From an uncultured Lachnoclostridium sp. (lineage in GTDB: Bacteria > Bacillota > Clostridia > Lachnospirales > Lachnospiraceae), in NCBI GenBank assembly GCA_946402335.1, contig CAMIWE010000004.1, positions 1 through 61,117 of the forward strand: DNA of 61,117 nt. The letters run 5' to 3'. Below, in pieces: positions 1 to 8,429 of this stretch. The position numbers were made by a program, and so were the translations under genes. The notes under the pieces were generated by a model, which was not told the origin of the DNA, did not search any database, and saw only the letters and a program-made list of their open reading frames with translations. Position 1 is the first letter of the stretch, and every line of letters starts with the position of its first letter.

Positions 1-413
1 GCCGGGTCGGGAGTCTTTCCGTCGAGGTACTCCTCAACGAGATCCTGCACCTCGTCCTCCATCTTCTCTCCGTCACCGTTCATCAGCTTGATGCCGTTGT
101 CCACAAAGGGATTGTGGCTGGCGCTGATCATGATGCCGCAGTCAAAGTGATCCGTTCTCGTGATATACGATACGCACGGCGTCGTCGTAACATGAAGCAG
201 ATATGCATCCGCGCCGGATGCCGTAATGCCTGCCGCAAGCGCATTCTCGTACATGTAGGAGGATCTTCTCGTGTCCTTACCGATTACGATCTTCGCATGA
301 TGGTCCTTGCTGTAGTAAGAACCGAGAAAACGTCCGATCTTAAAAGCGTGTTCTGCGGTAAGTACTACGCCGGAACGGCCGCGAAAACCGTCGGTGCCGA
401 AATATTTACCCAT
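1..413 (-). CDS. glmM: Phosphoglucosamine mutase, N-terminal part (runs off the window)
   Basis: Converts glucosamine-6-phosphate to glucosamine-1-phosphate on the way to UDP-GlcNAc and peptidoglycan. About 137 N-terminal codons are present and the rest lies left of position 1. The start MGKYFGTDGFRG is the classic GlmM N-terminus, and ISASHNP carries the phosphorylated active-site serine of the phosphohexomutase family. An AAGGA-type ribosome site precedes the ATG at 413. It follows nagB by 33 bases on the same strand. The two enzymes act on the same metabolite in opposite senses (synthesis against catabolism), so co-transcription would place the glucosamine-6-phosphate branch point in one unit. 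Confidence 0.95.
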   Translation of the reverse strand, partial: MGKYFGTDGFRGRSGVVLTAEHAFKIGRFLGSYYSKDHHAKIVIGKDTRRSSYMYENALAAGITASGADAYLLHVTTTPCVSYITRTDHFDCGIMISASHNPFVDNGIKLMNGDGEKMEDEVQDLVEEYLDGKTPDP

Positions 414-446
414 AAAGGTTCCTTTCCGGGCAAATGCCCTCTGTCA

Positions 447-1169
447 TTATCCGTTATAGCATGCCTCGTCACATACAAGCACAACATCATCATGCAGGTT
501 TAAGAAGGATGCCGGACAGGACGTCGTAACGGTGCCCTTAAGCATCTGCATAACCGCGTCATGCTTATTCTTTCCGTTTGCAAGAATAATGATCTTCTTA
601 GCGGAAAGAATGGTTCCCATGCCCATGGTAAGCGCATGTGTCGGAACGTCTGCCGCACTGGCGAAGAACCGTGCGTTTGCATCAATGGTATCCTCGGTAA
701 GCGAGGTAACGTGCGTTACGGGAACAAGCTCCGTATCGGGCTCATTGAATGCGATGTGTCCGTTACGGCCGATACCGAGAACCTGAATGTCGGCTCCGCC
801 GAGGGAACGGACATAAGCCTCGTATCTTGCAGCTTCCGCATTACCGTCGGGAGCGGCACCGTTCGGAACGTTGGTCTTAGCCTTGTCGATGTTTACATGA
901 TCAAACAGATTTTTATTCATAAAATACCGATAGCTCTGGTCATTGTCAGGGCTGATCGGGTAATACTCATCCAGATTGACGGTCGTGATTTTGGAGAAAT
1001 CAATCTCTCCCTTGCGGTTCATCTCAACCAGTTTTGCATACATGCCCTCCGGTGTGGAACCGGTCGCGAGTCCGAGCACGCCGTCCGGCTTTGCCTTGAT
1101 TACGGCTGCAACGATTTCAGCCGATTTTGCGGATACTTCGTCATAGTTCTTACATACAATAACTTCCAT
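447..1169 (-). CDS. nagB: Glucosamine-6-phosphate deaminase
   Basis: Converts glucosamine-6-phosphate to fructose-6-phosphate plus ammonia in the cytoplasm. The 240-residue protein has the family motifs ATGSTPEGMY (phosphate binding), LDEYY and GIGRNGHIAFNEPD (active-site region), and normal length. An in-frame ATG lies 12 bases upstream but directly abuts the AAAGGG ribosome site, so the ATG at 1169, with a purine-rich GAAAGGGATGGG at normal distance, is preferred. It is first in a probable nagB-glmM unit. A pair of direct repeats and a -10-like TATATT lie just upstream (see the regulatory entry), suggesting control by an activator or GntR-type regulator; that part is inference. Confidence 0.95.
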   Translation of the reverse strand: MEVIVCKNYDEVSAKSAEIVAAVIKAKPDGVLGLATGSTPEGMYAKLVEMNRKGEIDFSKITTVNLDEYYPISPDNDQSYRYFMNKNLFDHVNIDKAKTNVPNGAAPDGNAEAARYEAYVRSLGGADIQVLGIGRNGHIAFNEPDTELVPVTHVTSLTEDTIDANARFFASAADVPTHALTMGMGTILSAKKIIILANGKNKHDAVMQMLKGTVTTSCPASFLNLHDDVVLVCDEACYNG

Positions 1170-1190
1170 AATAATACCCATCCCTTTCTA

Positions 1191-1241
1191 AATATAGGGG
1201 TTTACACCATGCTCCGATTGTTAAAAAACGACTCCGATTGT
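1191..1241 (-). promoter_or_regulatory. Possible nagB promoter with two direct repeats
   Basis: On the minus strand ACAATCGGAG occurs twice, at 1232-1241 and 1212-1221, exactly 20 bases apart (about two helical turns). A -10-like TATATT at 1191-1196 follows 15 bases later. There is no TTGACA-like -35; the proximal repeat covers that position. This layout is typical of an activator-dependent promoter. The distal repeat overlaps the hairpin at 1240-1267. No binding protein can be named from the sequence. Confidence 0.4.
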
Positions 1242-1267
1242 CGAAAAACCGTTTCCGGTTTTTTCGG
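1240..1267 (-). terminator. Probable terminator of the lipase-like gene
   Basis: A hairpin of about 10 bp with a GAAA loop (CGAAAAACCG at 1242-1251 pairing with 1256-1266) ends in a run of T on the minus strand, about 75 bases after the stop codon of the gene ending at 1342. The stem is A/T-rich at its base, so the call is moderate. Confidence 0.45.
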
Positions 1268-1341
1268 TATAAAAACCCTTGAAAATTTTATCGCAAAACG
1301 GCCCGGAATTCAAGAGAAAGATAATTCCTTCAGCCCTGTTT

Positions 1342-3543
1342 TCAGATATCGCGTTCCTCCTCCGGAAGCAGTTCGATATCGACGGATGTTTCCGAAATGC
1401 TCTCTTCCTTTACGTCCGCGTCTTTGGAAGCAGGCTTGTCGTCCGCAGCCACGGTATCGCCCGGTTTCCAGGCTTCCTCTGCTGCGCTTTCCTCCGTATC
1501 CTGCTCCTCAACAGTCGCAGTTTCACCCGGTTTCCAGGCTTCCTCCGCGTTGGTTTCACCCGCCTGCTGCTCTTCCGCTGCTGCGGCTTCGCCGGCTTTT
1601 TCAGCTCTTTGCTTCCGCTTTTCCGCACGGCTGGTAATCGCCCATATAAGAAGTGCGACAACAACAAGCCCCGCGCTCACGATACCGATGATCAGGAACA
1701 GTTCCGCAAGGTCGTTTTCGGACTTCCCGGGTTCCGTTTCCGGCTCTTCGGTGACTTCCGGAACCGGCGTCGGGGACGGACTGGGTGTCGGCGTCGGGGT
1801 CGGCGTCGGCTCCACAGCAATGATCACAGGGCCAACCGGGGCTTCCGCTGTGTCTGCAAGCACCTCATTCGGCTTTTTCACCTCATTGCTCACCTTTTCC
1901 CCGGCGAACAGCTTCGAAAGAATTCCCGCGGAATCCTTCGTGCTGCATATATACAGGCGGGGATTTTGGGAATTCGCCACAAATACCGCCTCTTCGTCTT
2001 TTTTGATCGTCGTACTCTTATATTTTACGCCTTTGGCTTCCTTACAAAGAATCCGGTCGTATACCGAGAAAACCAGGTCCATGCTGTTCTTTTTCTTCGG
2101 GGAGATCAGAACATAATAAGTCTCTCCTGCGGGAAATGCGAACAGAAACTCCTTAAACACCGACGGACTGTAAGCCGCGCCGATCCGTCTGGTTACGTCA
2201 AATTCCGCCTCACTTCCGTTTCCGAAAGCAACCTTCTTTCCGGACGCGTCGTATACGGTAACCGTTCCGGCCGCATTCAACGCGATAAATTCATAGCGCT
2301 CCGAACACTCCGTCAGGATCTTTCCGTCTCCGATCACATCAATCCAGGCCATGCAAAGCTCGGGAGCATGCGCGGCGCCGATGTTGACCAGCGAATCGCC
2401 TTCCTTCTGCTGTCTGCGGTCAACGAAGTCCTGTACGATCGGTCGGAGTACTTCCATCATCACATTGGTCTTCTCATCGTCCCCGAGGATGAAGGAACGG
2501 ACCGCATTCTGTAAAAACTGCTCATATCTCGAAGGGGAACCGACGAAATCCGCGATCTGCTGCAACACACGGTCCAAAAGCACTGCCTGTCCGCCCTCGT
2601 TGGAAAGCTCATACGCCTTCACGCCGGCATATTCGCAGAACAGTTCCTGTACCTTCGGAGACAGTTCGAAATACTGCTCGCAGTTTAACAAAGAAGGCAG
2701 GAAAAACGTAACGCCGTAGCGCTTATATCCCCAGGCGGACGGAGCCACCTTGGTAACGGGATCGATCTCGTTTACAAAGGAGAAGATATTTCTGTAAAGT
2801 GCCTGTTCGTCACCGGGATTCGCTTCCTGCGAAGGCTGCGGCGCCTCAAAACAGAAGGCGTAAATATTTTCCGGCTTAACCGCACCGAGTTCGCCTTTTT
2901 CGGCGGCATTGTCAAGGAAATACGCAGTCATGTTCGTAACGGCTGCGCCTCTTGAGAATCCCGAGATCCAGACGGATACCTTCTTCCCTTCGGGCATCGC
3001 AAGGATATAATCCTTCAATGCACCGCTCACGACGGTTGCGGCATCCGTAAAGCCTTTGTGAAGCGGGTCGTGGCCGACCGTAAAGTTGCTGGCCCATTCC
3101 TGCTTATAGTTTCCGCCGCGAACGACGCAGACGATCACCGATTCCGTTTCGCTGATCTGCCGCTCGCCGAAGGCATAGCCGATCGTATCCGCACCGGGTT
3201 TTACGTAGCAGACGGTCTCCTCGGTGTATTTGACGCCGAGCTGGTCAAATACGGGCAGAAGTCTCGTCGGCTGCGCATCGGGATCGATTCCGACGCCGGC
3301 CAGTGCCATACGGATGGACATGGCGACAAGATCCATGTTCAGCTCATAAGAGGGACAGCTGAAGAAACTGTCCCGGTACACGAAGGTACACACCTTTTCG
3401 GTTTTGTCCCCGTCCACTCCGGAGGTCGTATACGGGAAAGACCCCTCAATCTCCTCGGCGAAAGCTGCCGTGCTTAAGGCACAAAGCATAACCATCGCCA
3501 TAACCGCGACCAGCCATATTCTGCTTCTTAAAAACCTTCTCAT
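1342..3543 (-). CDS. Secreted, membrane-anchored lipase-like alpha/beta hydrolase
   Basis: Protein of 733 residues. A signal peptide covers residues 1-29 (MRRF start, hydrophobic core, AFA cleavage site). The strongest functional clue is GFSRG with Ser197, a nucleophile elbow like those of class-3 and Mbeg1-like lipases. A Pro-Thr/Pro-Ser linker is followed by one transmembrane helix (LFLIIGIVSAGLVVVALLIW) and an acidic cytoplasmic tail of roughly 100 residues with two 22-residue repeats centred on AWKPG. The start at 3543 is set by GGGAGGAG five bases upstream; the next upstream ATG has no such site. A terminator lies just upstream of the gene and no clear promoter is seen, so it may depend on read-through. 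The substrate is unknown. Confidence 0.75.
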   Translation of the reverse strand: MRRFLRSRIWLVAVMAMVMLCALSTAAFAEEIEGSFPYTTSGVDGDKTEKVCTFVYRDSFFSCPSYELNMDLVAMSIRMALAGVGIDPDAQPTRLLPVFDQLGVKYTEETVCYVKPGADTIGYAFGERQISETESVIVCVVRGGNYKQEWASNFTVGHDPLHKGFTDAATVVSGALKDYILAMPEGKKVSVWISGFSRGAAVTNMTAYFLDNAAEKGELGAVKPENIYAFCFEAPQPSQEANPGDEQALYRNIFSFVNEIDPVTKVAPSAWGYKRYGVTFFLPSLLNCEQYFELSPKVQELFCEYAGVKAYELSNEGGQAVLLDRVLQQIADFVGSPSRYEQFLQNAVRSFILGDDEKTNVMMEVLRPIVQDFVDRRQQKEGDSLVNIGAAHAPELCMAWIDVIGDGKILTECSERYEFIALNAAGTVTVYDASGKKVAFGNGSEAEFDVTRRIGAAYSPSVFKEFLFAFPAGETYYVLISPKKKNSMDLVFSVYDRILCKEAKGVKYKSTTIKKDEEAVFVANSQNPRLYICSTKDSAGILSKLFAGEKVSNEVKKPNEVLADTAEAPVGPVIIAVEPTPTPTPTPSPSPTPVPEVTEEPETEPGKSENDLAELFLIIGIVSAGLVVVALLIWAITSRAEKRKQRAEKAGEAAAAEEQQAGETNAEEAWKPGETATVEEQDTEESAAEEAWKPGDTVAADDKPASKDADVKEESISETSVDIELLPEEERDI

Positions 3544-3564
3544 GGAATCTCCTCCCGTTCTTTC

Positions 3565-3593
3565 AAAAAAGGGCATGAAAAACCATGCCCTTT
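3565..3593 (-). terminator. Terminator between the protease and lipase-like genes
   Basis: A perfect 10-bp stem, AAAGGGCATG pairing with CATGCCCTTT across a six-base loop, is followed by a run of T on the minus strand. It begins a few bases after the stop codon of the protease gene ending at 3598. Confidence 0.8.
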
Positions 3594-3597
3594 CGTG

Positions 3598-4428
3598 TTA
3601 TCCGATTTCCGTATAAAAAACTTTCTTCTCCTGTAAAAATTCCTTGATCGCGCCGGCACTGATACACTCCGTATACGTCACGGGATTGCCGTCCACGACC
3701 TCGGTACAGGTACCGGTTACCATGCCCATCAGAATACCGTCACGGTTTACAACCGGTGCGCCGCAGTATCCGCTTCCGCAAAGACCGGACAGGACAAATC
3801 CCTTTGCCCTGCCTTCCTCGCTGATGGTTCTTATGATCATTCCGCCTGCCGGAATCTGAACCGGGACATGCGAGCCCGAAACGGTCCACTGAATATCATC
3901 CCGGTCCGGGAAGAATTCATAGTCGTCGAATCCGGTCACCGGATAGCCTAGCCTGCACACGCTCATTCCCGGCCGCGGTTTCTGCGTCTGGGAAAATGTA
4001 ACGTTTCCGTTGTATTTCATCCCGCCGCTTCCCTGCAGCCGTATGATGGCCAGGTCACGGAACGGATGCATGTCGATGCTGAGACGTTCGATCTTCTCAT
4101 AGCAGTCCGCAAAGCTGTACCGCAGCTGGATCGTCGTCTCTCCTTTGAGGTAATCATACCGCCGCTCCATCCGGTTGGTTTCAATCCGGATGCTCCGGTC
4201 GGAAGGAAGCGAATTCAGTTCCTTGCGGAACGAATCGTACCGTGCGTTGATCCGGCCTGCGCGCATGATTTCCTCGGCAATATGCCGGCAGGTTACCGCT
4301 GCGCCTTCCCGGTTCACGAAGAACATGGTCGCGGCCTGCGGAATGACCTCGTCCGACTTGTAGATTCTGGCGATTGTCTTGACCGGCCGGACATAGTCCG
4401 CGGCCTTTTCCATCGCATCAGCAAACAT
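3598..4428 (-). CDS. Chymotrypsin-fold protease with a predicted Cys nucleophile
   Basis: Protein of 276 residues resembling the trypsin/HtrA fold. His49 lies in VTCRHIAE, Asp125 in RDLAIIRL, and the nucleophile motif, usually GNSGGP, reads GYCGAP, so Cys222 stands where serine is expected. The segment after it (VVNRDGILMGMVTG) is the normal final strand pattern of the fold. No signal peptide or membrane helix is visible, so it is probably cytoplasmic unless carried out by a partner. GGGGAGG seven bases upstream supports the ATG at 4428. It starts 27 bases after the clostripain gene, probably in one transcript, and ends at a strong terminator. It may be an active 3C-like cysteine protease or a non-catalytic relative; the full His-Asp-Cys set favours activity. 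Confidence 0.7.
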   Translation of the reverse strand: MFADAMEKAADYVRPVKTIARIYKSDEVIPQAATMFFVNREGAAVTCRHIAEEIMRAGRINARYDSFRKELNSLPSDRSIRIETNRMERRYDYLKGETTIQLRYSFADCYEKIERLSIDMHPFRDLAIIRLQGSGGMKYNGNVTFSQTQKPRPGMSVCRLGYPVTGFDDYEFFPDRDDIQWTVSGSHVPVQIPAGGMIIRTISEEGRAKGFVLSGLCGSGYCGAPVVNRDGILMGMVTGTCTEVVDGNPVTYTECISAGAIKEFLQEKKVFYTEIG

Positions 4429-4455
4429 AAGGTATCCTCCCCGAGGGCATCCTCC

Positions 4456-6792
4456 TTACCGGAGGATTGCTCTCGTCCAGTACGCCTGATTGTAAATATC
4501 GGTCAGACGGTACAGAATCTTAACTTTATAGTCTTTCAGTACGATATCGCTGACGGTCATATTGTCGGTTGCCGTGATCGGGTCGCCGAGATAATAGCTG
4601 TCCAGATACGTTCCGTCATACGAATAATAATCGCAGATGAATTCGATCTTGCTGCCTGCAACAAGGGTTTCCGAACCCTTTGCAACGGTTTCGGTCTCGT
4701 CGTCCTTGTAAACGGTTACAAAGCCTGCGATGCTGCCCTTTCCGTCTTCGTCAAATACGAGCTGGATCTCGCAGCGTTCGCCGTCGATAAAGGCCGGAAC
4801 ATAACCGAAGTGGTATTCCTTGCCGTCCACTTCGCTCGATTCGGTGTGATAGTATGCAACCACATGTCCGTTGATTGCCACCCAGGTCTTCTCGAGATCG
4901 GCTACCAGGTTACCGTCCTTATCATAAGAAAGAACATTGTCAAGACCGAGGTCGATATATCCTTTTCCGTCATCGACGAACATGTTCTTGTCGGCACTGT
5001 GAACCAGATCCCAGTTCTCCTCCGTGAGAGAAAGGATATAATCGTTTCCGGACTGCTTAAAGGTCAGATCGCCGGTAAGCATATGCTCGGAAACATATTC
5101 CGCCTGTGCTGCAATATCCTGGTCCTGCATGTACTCGGTGTTCTCGGTGGAAAGGCCTTCGATGCTGCGGCCGCCGCTTAGGAAGCTGCCGATCAGGGAC
5201 GTAAGCACGTCTCCGCCACCGCCGCCTCCGCCGATCAGGGACGAACCGAAGTCAAGCAGGGAACCAACCGGAGAGCCGGAACCGCCTGCGGCGATCTGTC
5301 CGGAGGTCTCTAAGGATGCAAACTCGCGGATACATTTTGCGTATTCGGAATCCATGCCGATCTGTGTGTAGGTCTTGCATGCCGTATCGACATTGGATGT
5401 CTTCTGGTACGGGAAATAAATCGATACGCCGTACGCATTGGTCATATTGGAGGAAGTACGGTTGTACTTAACGGCGCTCTTAATGGCGTTCGCAAGAGCC
5501 GTTCCTTCCTTCGTATTCATATTAAGGGCAAGGTTCGTAAGGTCAACCTGGTCGATTTTGGAGCTCTGTGCGAACTCTCTCGTATCGGCACGGGCGTTGG
5601 ACACTTCCTCGTAATCCTTATTCTGAAGCTTTCCGCTGACGGACTTCGCAAAATCGGTCAGCTTCGAAGGAACCGTGTAGGAGAACTCGGCAAGGTCGAC
5701 AAGCGACAGCGTCGTCTTCTGGCCGCGGCACTTCGATGCGCAGGTGGTAACGAAATCGTCAATAATCGTCTTACCAAGCGTCGTGGAGGGGATGGAAGTG
5801 TTGCTTCCGAGCTGTGTCAGCCAGTTCGTGTAGTACCAGCCGATACCGGGCTCCGTCTCCTCGGAGGCGATCAGATAATCGCCGTAACTGTCAAGCATGA
5901 GCGCCGTCTCGGCCGTTGCCATCAGACAGGCGTCAAAACCGATGATGTCAAATGTCATGCCGGCCTGCTTAAGTGCGTTATTGATACCTGCAAGGTTCAT
6001 GGAACCGGAACGGGTATTCTTCTCGTCATAACCGTAACCGCTTACCGATCCGCCGCCGTGATCCCAAAGGATCAGGATGTTTCGGGAAGCCGGATAATTG
6101 CTCGAACAGTACTTGATGAAATCGGAAAGGTTGGTCGGGTCGGTCATGGCCTTCTTACCGAAGTTCTTCTCAAGCTGTGTCAGTCCCCTTGAGGTGACGC
6201 GGTAGATCTGGTTCACGTCGCTGCTGATGCCGGAAGTCTTCCATCTGCTGCAGCCACCCGTAAGAACGATGATGCGGACATTGTCGCCGTAGGTTGCCTT
6301 AGCCATCTCGGCAAGGTCGTTGCTGGCCATGCCGTGCTTGGACTCAAGGTCGGTACCACACATATAGATCATGATCGTAACGGTATCCTGTCCGCCGCCT
6401 CTTAATACGGTCCGTTTCTCACGGGCGCCCTTAGCAACGGTATTGTTGACCGGCTGTGTCGGAGCGGGTGTCGCCTCCTGTGTAACAACCGTATCCGTGT
6501 CTCCGCCGCTTACAGGCTCGTCGGAACTGCCGCCGAGTAAACCGCCGAGCAGACTGCCGAGATTGCCCTTAGACATGATAAGCATGACAATGATAATAAG
6601 AAGGATCGAGCCGCCGCCCGCCGCACGTTTCACGTTGCTGCTGCCGCTTCCTCCTTCGGAAGGACGAAATCCGCTCTCTGATCCGTGTCCCTGTCCGACG
6701 GGACCGGTTCCGAGACCGTCTCCTCTCTTATGTACATCACCGCCAGTGCCGGTTACGTTCTTCCGTCGACCGGAAGGTCTGTTTCTATCCAT
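4456..6792 (-). CDS. Clostripain-family (C11) cysteine peptidase, membrane anchored
   Basis: Protein of 778 residues. C11 hallmarks are present: MIYMCGTDLES, WDHGGG with catalytic His245, and GFDACLM with catalytic Cys289. Members of this family usually cleave after Arg or Lys and can self-process. The N-terminus is unusual: about 60 Gly/Ser/basic residues, then one uncleaved transmembrane segment (about residues 62-74), then a Thr/Pro-rich linker, giving a predicted type II membrane protein with the protease outside. A Gly-rich stretch (seven consecutive Gly) separates the catalytic domain from a C-terminal beta-rich region. AGGAGG six bases upstream fixes the ATG at 6792, and a strong promoter lies at 6862-6890. 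The Cys-protease gene follows in the same unit. Confidence 0.9.
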   Translation of the reverse strand: MDRNRPSGRRKNVTGTGGDVHKRGDGLGTGPVGQGHGSESGFRPSEGGSGSSNVKRAAGGGSILLIIIVMLIMSKGNLGSLLGGLLGGSSDEPVSGGDTDTVVTQEATPAPTQPVNNTVAKGAREKRTVLRGGGQDTVTIMIYMCGTDLESKHGMASNDLAEMAKATYGDNVRIIVLTGGCSRWKTSGISSDVNQIYRVTSRGLTQLEKNFGKKAMTDPTNLSDFIKYCSSNYPASRNILILWDHGGGSVSGYGYDEKNTRSGSMNLAGINNALKQAGMTFDIIGFDACLMATAETALMLDSYGDYLIASEETEPGIGWYYTNWLTQLGSNTSIPSTTLGKTIIDDFVTTCASKCRGQKTTLSLVDLAEFSYTVPSKLTDFAKSVSGKLQNKDYEEVSNARADTREFAQSSKIDQVDLTNLALNMNTKEGTALANAIKSAVKYNRTSSNMTNAYGVSIYFPYQKTSNVDTACKTYTQIGMDSEYAKCIREFASLETSGQIAAGGSGSPVGSLLDFGSSLIGGGGGGGDVLTSLIGSFLSGGRSIEGLSTENTEYMQDQDIAAQAEYVSEHMLTGDLTFKQSGNDYILSLTEENWDLVHSADKNMFVDDGKGYIDLGLDNVLSYDKDGNLVADLEKTWVAINGHVVAYYHTESSEVDGKEYHFGYVPAFIDGERCEIQLVFDEDGKGSIAGFVTVYKDDETETVAKGSETLVAGSKIEFICDYYSYDGTYLDSYYLGDPITATDNMTVSDIVLKDYKVKILYRLTDIYNQAYWTRAILR

Positions 6793-6861
6793 ATAATACC
6801 TCCTGCGGATAACTTCCGCGATTACGTACAAATCCATTCGGTCATAAAAACCGATGTTAAA

Positions 6862-6890
6862 ATTATATCACGAAATTGTTTCTGCTTCAA
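6862..6890 (-). promoter_or_regulatory. Sigma-A promoter of the clostripain gene
   Basis: TTGAAG and TATAAT are separated by exactly 17 bases on the minus strand, about 70 bases before the start codon. The -10 box is a perfect consensus match. Confidence 0.85.
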
Positions 6891-6910
6891 CCCTATTCCG
6901 ATATGCCCGA

Positions 6911-6945
6911 AAGTTAAAGAGAGAATCGTCAGAAACGATTCTCTC
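6911..6945 (-). terminator. Terminator downstream of ftsZ
   Basis: An 11-bp perfect stem (GAGAGAATCGT at 6919-6929 pairing with 6935-6945, five-base loop) is followed on the minus strand by CTTTAACTTT. It lies about 30 bases after the ftsZ stop codon and separates ftsZ from the clostripain promoter. Confidence 0.75.
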
Positions 6946-6975
6946 CTCCGCATTCACACACAACTGAGTGATAAT

Positions 6976-8247
6976 TTACTTTTTATTCTTCTGAAGGAAA
7001 TCCGGGATTTTGATTCCGCTGCTTGCGGGTTCCTTCGGCTCGGGCTTTGTATAAGCCGGAGCTGCTTCGGGAGCCGGGGACGAAACGAATACCGGCTTCG
7101 GCGTCGAAACGACAGGGCTCGGAGCGGGTGCTGCGCTCGGAGCGGGTGCTGCCGGCTTGGCAACCGAAGACGTGGTACGGTTGTTCATGAAGCCGAATCC
7201 CGTATATCCGGGAGCTGCTGCAGCAGCTTTCTTCTGGGAATTGCCGCCGTAGTAGTTGCTTCTTGCGGAAGCGGACTGGCTGCTGCCCTTGCTTGCGCTC
7301 TCATCAAGGCCGGTCGCGATAACCGTGATACGGCACTGGTCAGGAACGGTCTCATCATACATGGCGCCGAAGATGATGTTTGCGTCTTCGCCGCAGAGTT
7401 CCTGTACATAAGTAGCCGCTTCGTTTACTTCAATCAGGCTTACGGCACCTGCAATCTGAAGGATTACATGGCTTGCGCCCTCAATGTTGGTTTCAAGAAG
7501 CGGGGATGTGGTAGCCTGCTTAACGGCTTCCATACATTTGTCATCACCGGTGCCCCAGCCGATACCGATATGGGCAATACCCTTATCCTTCATTACCGTC
7601 TGGACATCTGCGAAGTCAAGGTTGATCAGAGCGGTATCATTGATCAGATCGGTGATACCCTGAACACCCTGCTGCAGAACCTCGTCAGCCTTCTTCAGTG
7701 CTTCGGGCATCGTCGTACGACGGTCAACGATTTCAAGAAGTCTGTCATTCGGGATAACGATCAATGTGTCAACGTGCTGACGGAGTCTTTCGATTCCGGC
7801 AATGGCGTTGGCCATACGCTGCTTAGCTTCAAAACGGAACGGCTTCGTTACGATACCAACCGTAAGAACGCCGAGCTCCTTAGCGATCTGTGCAACAACG
7901 GGAGCTGCGCCGGTACCGGTACCACCGCCCATACCGCAGGTGACAAATACCATATCGGCACCCTTGATCATCTGGGTAAGTTCTTCTTTGCTCTCCTCTG
8001 CCGCCTTCTCTCCGACATCCGGCTGGGAACCTGCACCAAGACCCTTGGTCAGCTTCTCACCGATCTGAATATTGGTAGGAGCTTTACAATTCTTTAAGTG
8101 CTGACGGTCCGTATTTACACATACGAACTCAACACACTGGATTCCTTCTTCGATCATCCGGTTAACTGCATTGTTTCCGGCACCACCGACACCGATAACT
8201 ATAATTCTTGCGCCGGCTTCTTTCTCATCACCTTTAATCTCAAGCAA
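6976..8247 (-). CDS. ftsZ: Cell division GTPase FtsZ
   Basis: Tubulin-like GTPase that forms the cytokinetic ring on the inner face of the membrane. The 423-residue protein has [16 protein letters not shown] at the N-terminus and the tubulin signature [13 protein letters not shown] Pro/Ala-rich linker follows the conserved core, and the C-terminal IKIPDFLQK is the conserved tail that binds membrane-tethering partners. The start is a TTG at 8247, with AAGGAGG eight bases away and no suitable ATG nearby. It follows ftsQ but has its own promoter at 8322-8350 and its own terminator, so ring protein levels can be set apart from the upstream cluster. ftsA is absent between ftsQ and ftsZ. Confidence 0.98.
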   Translation of the reverse strand: MLEIKGDEKEAGARIIVIGVGGAGNNAVNRMIEEGIQCVEFVCVNTDRQHLKNCKAPTNIQIGEKLTKGLGAGSQPDVGEKAAEESKEELTQMIKGADMVFVTCGMGGGTGTGAAPVVAQIAKELGVLTVGIVTKPFRFEAKQRMANAIAGIERLRQHVDTLIVIPNDRLLEIVDRRTTMPEALKKADEVLQQGVQGITDLINDTALINLDFADVQTVMKDKGIAHIGIGWGTGDDKCMEAVKQATTSPLLETNIEGASHVILQIAGAVSLIEVNEAATYVQELCGEDANIIFGAMYDETVPDQCRITVIATGLDESASKGSSQSASARSNYYGGNSQKKAAAAAPGYTGFGFMNNRTTSSVAKPAAPAPSAAPAPSPVVSTPKPVFVSSPAPEAAPAYTKPEPKEPASSGIKIPDFLQKNKK

Positions 8248-8321
8248 GGGTATGTCCTCCTTAAAACATTATATATGATTTTCAAACCTCATACTTTCAC
8301 GAATTAAAAAAATCTAATATA

Positions 8322-8350
8322 AATATAGTACGAAAATACATGAGATGCAA
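8322..8350 (-). promoter_or_regulatory. Sigma-A promoter of ftsZ
   Basis: TTGCAT and TATATT separated by 17 bases on the minus strand, inside the A/T-rich 182-base gap between ftsQ and ftsZ. It predicts a leader of about 70 bases before the TTG start. Confidence 0.8.
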
Positions 8351-8429
8351 GTAGAATTTTGAAATTCCTTGATTTTTTTTGCACTTTTTCTACAATTGAC
8401 TAACTAATTTCAGTTTATTCTACAGCATA

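Noticed and set aside
1779..1813. GTCGGC-type tandem repeats, also at about 19944-20012, considered as a CRISPR or regulatory repeat
   Set aside because: They are in-frame hexamers encoding Pro-Thr linkers; there are no spacers.
561..2514. Long open frames on the plus strand opposite nagB and the lipase-like gene (similar ones lie opposite clostripain, ftsZ and prkC)
   Set aside because: They mirror the codon structure of strong minus-strand genes, have low-complexity translations, no family motifs and no ribosome sites.
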